From Pasteurellaceae bacterium (lineage in GTDB: Bacteria; Pseudomonadota; Gammaproteobacteria; Enterobacterales; Pasteurellaceae): a DNA stretch of 16,383 bases. Below the pieces are notes generated by a model, which was given only the letters and a program-made list of their open reading frames with translations, did no database searches and had not been told where the DNA came from. Positions 12,620 to 16,383 of this stretch are shown here, piece by piece. Location: positions 1 through 16,383 of the forward strand of contig CAAEJV010000031.1 of NCBI GenBank assembly GCA_900756155.1, written 5' to 3'. Both the position numbers and the translations under genes were made by a program. Within the stretch, counting starts at the first letter, position 1; each line of letters opens with the position of its first letter.

Positions 12620-14460
12620 TTTGCCTCCTTTTTTAATTTTTGTGCAATTTCCGAACGTAATAATTTTAACCCATTTTTCTTATTATAGGGTATCTGTTTC
12701 GTGATGAAATAATCTCTCATTAAAGGGCAATCTTTTTCATCTAAATTCATTAAAAATCGACGAATTGCCGGCAAAGCAGAAGCTAAAGTGTGGTGAAAAT
12801 AAGCAAAATTTTTTAAACTTAACCAATCTTCGTCAAGCAATTCCCAATCCACTGATCTGGTATTAAATTCCTGAGCGAGTGGATGGAAAGACAAAGGCAT
12901 ATTCCGTTGAAAAGATTGCGTTGCTTCTTTTTCTAATTCAATCCCTTGTGCAGAAAGCCCTTTTAGAGCGATAGTTGAATAACAGCCACTACTTGCCTCT
13001 AAATGCTCGCCTAAATAAACAAGAGAAAAACCACATTTCTGCCAAAATTGAGCCAGTTCTTTGGTATAACCAAAACTCACTGATAAATAATCCAGATCGG
13101 CATTTTGTGTGATGTATTCAATAAGTTGTGTACCAATACCATGCTGCTGCCACATAGGCTGGACCGCAATTCTCGAAATACGTAAAGAATGCAATTCACA
13201 AGCCTTTTGTTGTTGAGCATGAAAACAAAGTGCTTGAGGCACGAGATTGCCTTTCGGGCGTCTAATCCCTTGTTGAATTGCTTCAATGAGGGCTGAATCT
13301 TCAATCCCGCCTTCTTTTAATGCCCAAACTGCACCTAGTAAATCTTGTTCATTTTCAGCGGTAAAAAAACACTGTGCATTAGCATCAAACAATCGCCGGA
13401 GATCTAATGGTGATGTACGATAATGAGCTAATATCATCAACCCATAGAATTGAGGCAATGAAGAAAGTATTTTCTCTTGTGAGCGCTCAGTAATTTGGCA
13501 TATTTTGCTTTTATCGTATGCTGTTTGTTTAAACTCATCCTCTACATTCAATAATAAAAGCTCATCAATAAACGCCTCTAAAGCATCATCTTTCGACCAA
13601 CGTAGCGGTTCAATAAGCTCAAAATCAGAAAAAGTGCGGTTAATTTTTTGCTTAAATTTAAGCTCAAAGCCTCGCCCGGTTCCCTCATAACTATGAATAG
13701 TTGTCGTAAATAAAATATGTTTAAAATGCTGGGAAAAAGCAGTAAGTTGAGCAATCGGCAACATTGCCGCCTCATCAACAAAAAGCCAAGCATTTTCAGA
13801 AAAAGAAGGATCATTTTGCAAAGCAAGGAAAAGCGCATCTGGTGCAATAAAGATAATCTCTTTTTGTGAAAATTCACCCAAAATATTGACCGCACTTTTA
13901 TTTGGAGCTGTGAGGTAAATTTTAGTATCCAGTTGATTCGCTAATAAGCCTGCTAGAGCTGATTTCCCTCTTCCTCGTTTGGCAGTAAGAAAGTAAAGTT
14001 CAGATTCTTTTTGTAAGATTCGCTCAATAATTTTCTGCTGATCTAAGGTCGCGTTGTGATTTACAAATTCTCGTTGAAAAGTGCGGTCAAATTTTAAATC
14101 ATTTTGATGATAAAGGACGGGGAAGCCATATTTATGAATACAATGCTTAAAATATGCAATAAATCTTGGCGTCGTAATTGTCTCAAGCGAACCTGACCAA
14201 CGAAGACTATCTTCGTCTATTTGGAAATGAAGTTTCTCCCAATTTGATAGCAAGACAATTAAGGCACCATTCATTTTCAATGTACCGGCCGCAATGGCGA
14301 GCGCCTCTAAATGGATACCTTTTCGTGCATCAAACAAGATCGTCTCAAACTCTTGCCCAAGAAGATTTTGAATTTTAGAAAACTCATTAATAATCAAGGT
14401 ATTTGCCGGCAAATTAGATGGCATATTCTCACTGACCAAAATTTGAAAATAACGTGTCAT
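12616..14460 (-). CDS. tmcA: tRNA(Met) cytidine acetyltransferase
   Basis: Cytosolic enzyme that uses acetyl-CoA and ATP to make N4-acetylcytidine at the wobble position (C34) of elongator tRNA-Met, preventing misreading of AUA. The 614-residue protein is somewhat shorter than E. coli TmcA (about 670). It has the family order: an N-terminal Rossmann-like part, a RecD-like ATPase with Walker A RGRGKSA at 162-168 and a DEAAMLP box near 225-231, then a GNAT acetyltransferase domain near 400-490. The acetyl-CoA motif is RIAVQPMWQQHGIGTQLI. A C-terminal RNA-binding part follows. The ATG lies 3 bases after the arcB stop, without a clear ribosome binding site, so translation is probably coupled to arcB. 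The stop overlaps the next gene as ATGA. Three uptake signals lie inside. Confidence 0.93.
   Translation of the reverse strand: MTRYFQILVSENMPSNLPANTLIINEFSKIQNLLGQEFETILFDARKGIHLEALAIAAGTLKMNGALIVLLSNWEKLHFQIDEDSLRWSGSLETITTPRFIAYFKHCIHKYGFPVLYHQNDLKFDRTFQREFVNHNATLDQQKIIERILQKESELYFLTAKRGRGKSALAGLLANQLDTKIYLTAPNKSAVNILGEFSQKEIIFIAPDALFLALQNDPSFSENAWLFVDEAAMLPIAQLTAFSQHFKHILFTTTIHSYEGTGRGFELKFKQKINRTFSDFELIEPLRWSKDDALEAFIDELLLLNVEDEFKQTAYDKSKICQITERSQEKILSSLPQFYGLMILAHYRTSPLDLRRLFDANAQCFFTAENEQDLLGAVWALKEGGIEDSALIEAIQQGIRRPKGNLVPQALCFHAQQQKACELHSLRISRIAVQPMWQQHGIGTQLIEYITQNADLDYLSVSFGYTKELAQFWQKCGFSLVYLGEHLEASSGCYSTIALKGLSAQGIELEKEATQSFQRNMPLSFHPLAQEFNTRSVDWELLDEDWLSLKNFAYFHHTLASALPAIRRFLMNLDEKDCPLMRDYFITKQIPYNKKNGLKLLRSEIAQKLKKEAK
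13632..13640 (+). repeat. DNA uptake signal core within tmcA
   Basis: Perfect AAGTGCGGT followed by TAATTTTTT. Confidence 0.85.
13889..13897 (-). repeat. DNA uptake signal core within tmcA
   Basis: Perfect ACCGCACTT followed by TTATTT. Confidence 0.85.
14079..14087 (+). repeat. DNA uptake signal core within tmcA
   Basis: Perfect AAGTGCGGT followed by CAAATTTTAAAT, a good match to the extended signal with its A/T tract. Confidence 0.85.
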
Positions 14461-14463
14461 GAA

Positions 14464-16230
14464 TTATTTTTCTAAATATGCTTCTAATTCAGCTACATTT
14501 TGAGACCATTCATTACTGAGTTGCTTTATCCATAAAGCAATATCAGATGCCCAATTAGGTAATGACGTGTCTTGAGCCTGTTTTGCGATATTTTGAATAT
14601 TAACAAGCCCCACTGATGCTGCTGCGCCTTTTATTTTATGTGCCACATCTGACACCATTTGTTGCATATCTGCATTTGTAAGATAATCTTCATACGCCGT
14701 TTCTAATTCATCTAAATAAATTGGCATCCACTGTTTGAATAACTCCACATTAGCTTTAGCTTGTGATTTTCCAATTAACTCAATAAGTGAAATATTAATA
14801 CCTTCTTGAACTTGAGGGAACTCTTCCTCATCAGAGGTAGTCTCGATATCATCTCCTAAGAATGTTTTAAAACACTGACGTAATTCCGTCAGAGAAAGAG
14901 GCTTACGCAACACGCCATCCATCCCCTGATTTTGATATTCCTCTTCGCTGTGCATAACGTTTGCCGTAAAAGCAATTAAAGGTGGAAGAAAATCATAAAT
15001 TCCTTCTTCGTAGTTTTTACGTAGATAGTATGCAATATCAAAACCTGACATATCTGGCAATTTAATATCAAGAAAAACAATATCATAAGTATTTTTCTCA
15101 AATAATTGGATAGACTGTTCACCATTCATCGCAACATCAACATAATGACCTTGCTTTTCAAGAATACTTTTGGCTACAACCACATTTAATTCAACGTCTT
15201 CTACTAATAAAATGGAAAGATGCTGCATGGCTTTTTCAGCGTTTCCATCATGAGCTTGCGCTTTTTCTGCAATGATCGTTAAGTAAAAGGTTGAACCTTT
15301 ATTCAATTCACTTTCAACCGTTAAATCCCCTTGCATTAATTGAGCTAAATTCTTAGAAATTGCAAGACCAATGCCACTTCCAGCAGAACGATGAATATTA
15401 TCTTTAACCTGATAGTACATGGTAAAAATCTTATCTAATTCGCAAGGTGCAATTCCTGCCCCCGTATCAGTAACACTAAATTGATACTGATTATCTTGCA
15501 TTTTCTGCACCCTTAGAATAACGTCACCTTTGTCAGTGAATTTGACGGCATTACTAATTAAATTCCAAAGAATTTGGCTAAGGCGAGCACGATCGAGATA
15601 AAGCCAATTAGGTAAATTATCATCCAGCTGTAAAGAGAATTTTAGCCCCTTTTGTTCCGCCATCAAGGTACCAAAATTATAGAAATCATTAAGTAGTGAA
15701 TGGAAATCGCAAGGCTGGATATTTAATTCAATACGCTTAGAGTCGATCTTATCTAAATCAATAATATCACTAAAAATATGGCCTAAACTGACAGCACTTA
15801 GATTAATTGTATTGAGGTAATTTTGTTGTTGTTCTGTTAATTTATCATCCAATAGAATTCGACTAAGACCAATGATCCCATTTAAAGGCGTACGTAACTC
15901 ATGGCTAATTGTTGCCAGTAAGGTACTTTTATCACGACTATTTTTTTCTAATCGAGCAAGCGTTTTAGAGAGCTCTAAACGGGAACGTTCTAATCGCTCA
16001 ACAAGCAGCGTAAAAAAATAAATAACAAAAGGAGCGGTAAATAAACCAAAAGTAATTGAGCGGGCAATGTCACTCCAGTGAATACCATCACTAAGAAGCG
16101 TGCTTAATAGGATTTGTATACAGATAGCCAAAATCGCAAGAATAGCAATACCAAGTAAAGAGAAACGAACTCGACCTAATCGAATAACCCAATCAACATA
16201 ACGTTGCGCAAAATATCTAAAGTTTTTCAT
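14464..16230 (-). CDS. arcB: Aerobic respiration control sensor kinase ArcB, short form without PAS domain
   Basis: Inner-membrane hybrid histidine kinase that senses respiratory redox state and phosphorylates ArcA. Order of parts in the 588-residue protein: two membrane segments (about 24-45 and 58-77), a short coiled coil (about 78-100), and the kinase core. Phospho-acceptor His110 lies in the sequence ISHELRTPLNG. The kinase core continues with an N box (NLISNAVKF, near 223-231) and G boxes (DTGAGI, GSGIGLA). A receiver domain follows with Asp388, then an HPt domain with His531 (AHKIKGAAASVG). All phosphorelay residues are therefore intact. E. coli ArcB has about 778 residues; the missing part is the linker/PAS region holding the redox cysteines. 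The PAS-less form is known in H. influenzae and reported to signal still. The gene follows a 5S rRNA terminator and is coupled to tmcA. Confidence 0.95.
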   Translation of the reverse strand: MKNFRYFAQRYVDWVIRLGRVRFSLLGIAILAILAICIQILLSTLLSDGIHWSDIARSITFGLFTAPFVIYFFTLLVERLERSRLELSKTLARLEKNSRDKSTLLATISHELRTPLNGIIGLSRILLDDKLTEQQQNYLNTINLSAVSLGHIFSDIIDLDKIDSKRIELNIQPCDFHSLLNDFYNFGTLMAEQKGLKFSLQLDDNLPNWLYLDRARLSQILWNLISNAVKFTDKGDVILRVQKMQDNQYQFSVTDTGAGIAPCELDKIFTMYYQVKDNIHRSAGSGIGLAISKNLAQLMQGDLTVESELNKGSTFYLTIIAEKAQAHDGNAEKAMQHLSILLVEDVELNVVVAKSILEKQGHYVDVAMNGEQSIQLFEKNTYDIVFLDIKLPDMSGFDIAYYLRKNYEEGIYDFLPPLIAFTANVMHSEEEYQNQGMDGVLRKPLSLTELRQCFKTFLGDDIETTSDEEEFPQVQEGINISLIELIGKSQAKANVELFKQWMPIYLDELETAYEDYLTNADMQQMVSDVAHKIKGAAASVGLVNIQNIAKQAQDTSLPNWASDIALWIKQLSNEWSQNVAELEAYLEK

Positions 16231-16296
16231 GGTTTATATTGAGAAATAAAAATTGAGATCATTCTATATAATTTTTAATAAAAATCCATAAACAAA

Positions 16297-16322
16297 AACC
16301 CCAAGCCATTCAGCTCGGGGTT
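16297..16322 (-). terminator. Terminator of a ribosomal RNA operon
   Basis: On the minus strand AACCCCGAGC pairs with GCTTGGGGTT (one G-T pair) around a 6-base loop, followed by TTTTTGTTT. It begins about 9 bases after the 5S rRNA 3' end. Confidence 0.9.
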
Positions 16323-16330
16323 CACATTCA

Positions 16331-16383
16331 GTACCTGGCGGTGTCCTACTCTCACATGGGGAAGCCCCACACTACCATCGGCG
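16331..16383 (-). rRNA. rrf: 5S ribosomal RNA, 3' part (gene runs off the window)
   Basis: The minus strand carries the conserved 3' half of bacterial 5S rRNA: CGCCGATGGTAGTGTGGGG, then a CCCCATG-type arm, GAGAGTAGG, and the closing CCGCCAGG. This matches the 3' end of the E. coli 5S gene apart from a few substitutions. The exact 3' end (16331-16333) is judged by eye. Confidence 0.95.

Noticed and set aside
1..16383. Mobile element, prophage or defence system
   Set aside because: No transposase, integrase, terminal inverted repeats, target duplications or CRISPR-like repeats were seen; the joins around nirK show no mobile-element remains.

Overview
The window comes from a member of the Pasteurellaceae in the Haemophilus/Aggregatibacter group. 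The clearest sign is twelve perfect copies of the 9-base DNA uptake signal core AAGTGCGGT (either strand), a density typical of Haemophilus influenzae-type genomes. The A+T-rich codon use and the protein sequences agree. Almost everything is chromosomal housekeeping; I see no insertion sequence, phage gene, tRNA or CRISPR array. The species cannot be fixed from the sequence alone.

Left part (1-2110): the start of a divergent membrane phosphatase gene (pgpB), then ribA (riboflavin synthesis), a convergent 47-residue lipoprotein gene, and queC (queuosine precursor synthesis). queC has a good promoter and a compact leader that fits a class I preQ1 riboswitch whose tail overlaps the ribosome binding site. 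It is followed by a terminator built from two inverted uptake signals.

Middle (2163-8882): an apparent four-gene operon, parE - nirK - parC - gltS, running from a promoter before parE to a terminator shared with mfd. The two topoisomerase IV subunit genes are split by a gene for a Tat-exported copper nitrite reductase of the AniA type. All copper ligands and both catalytic residues are present, and the protein ends in a His/Met-rich tail. The gaps on either side are only 16 and 11 bases, so the three genes are probably co-transcribed. This is the most unusual item in the window.

Right part (8890-16383), all on the minus strand: mfd (transcription-repair coupling) with its own promoter, and a second unit arcB - tmcA - small Cys-containing protein. 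In that unit a PAS-less redox sensor kinase is followed at 3 bases by a tRNA(Met) acetyltransferase, which overlaps the small gene by ATGA. The window ends in the 3' part of a 5S rRNA gene with its terminator, so arcB lies just downstream of a ribosomal RNA operon.

Possible common themes are tRNA wobble-base modification (queC, tmcA) and respiratory/redox life (nirK, arcB). The genes otherwise look like unrelated housekeeping units placed side by side.
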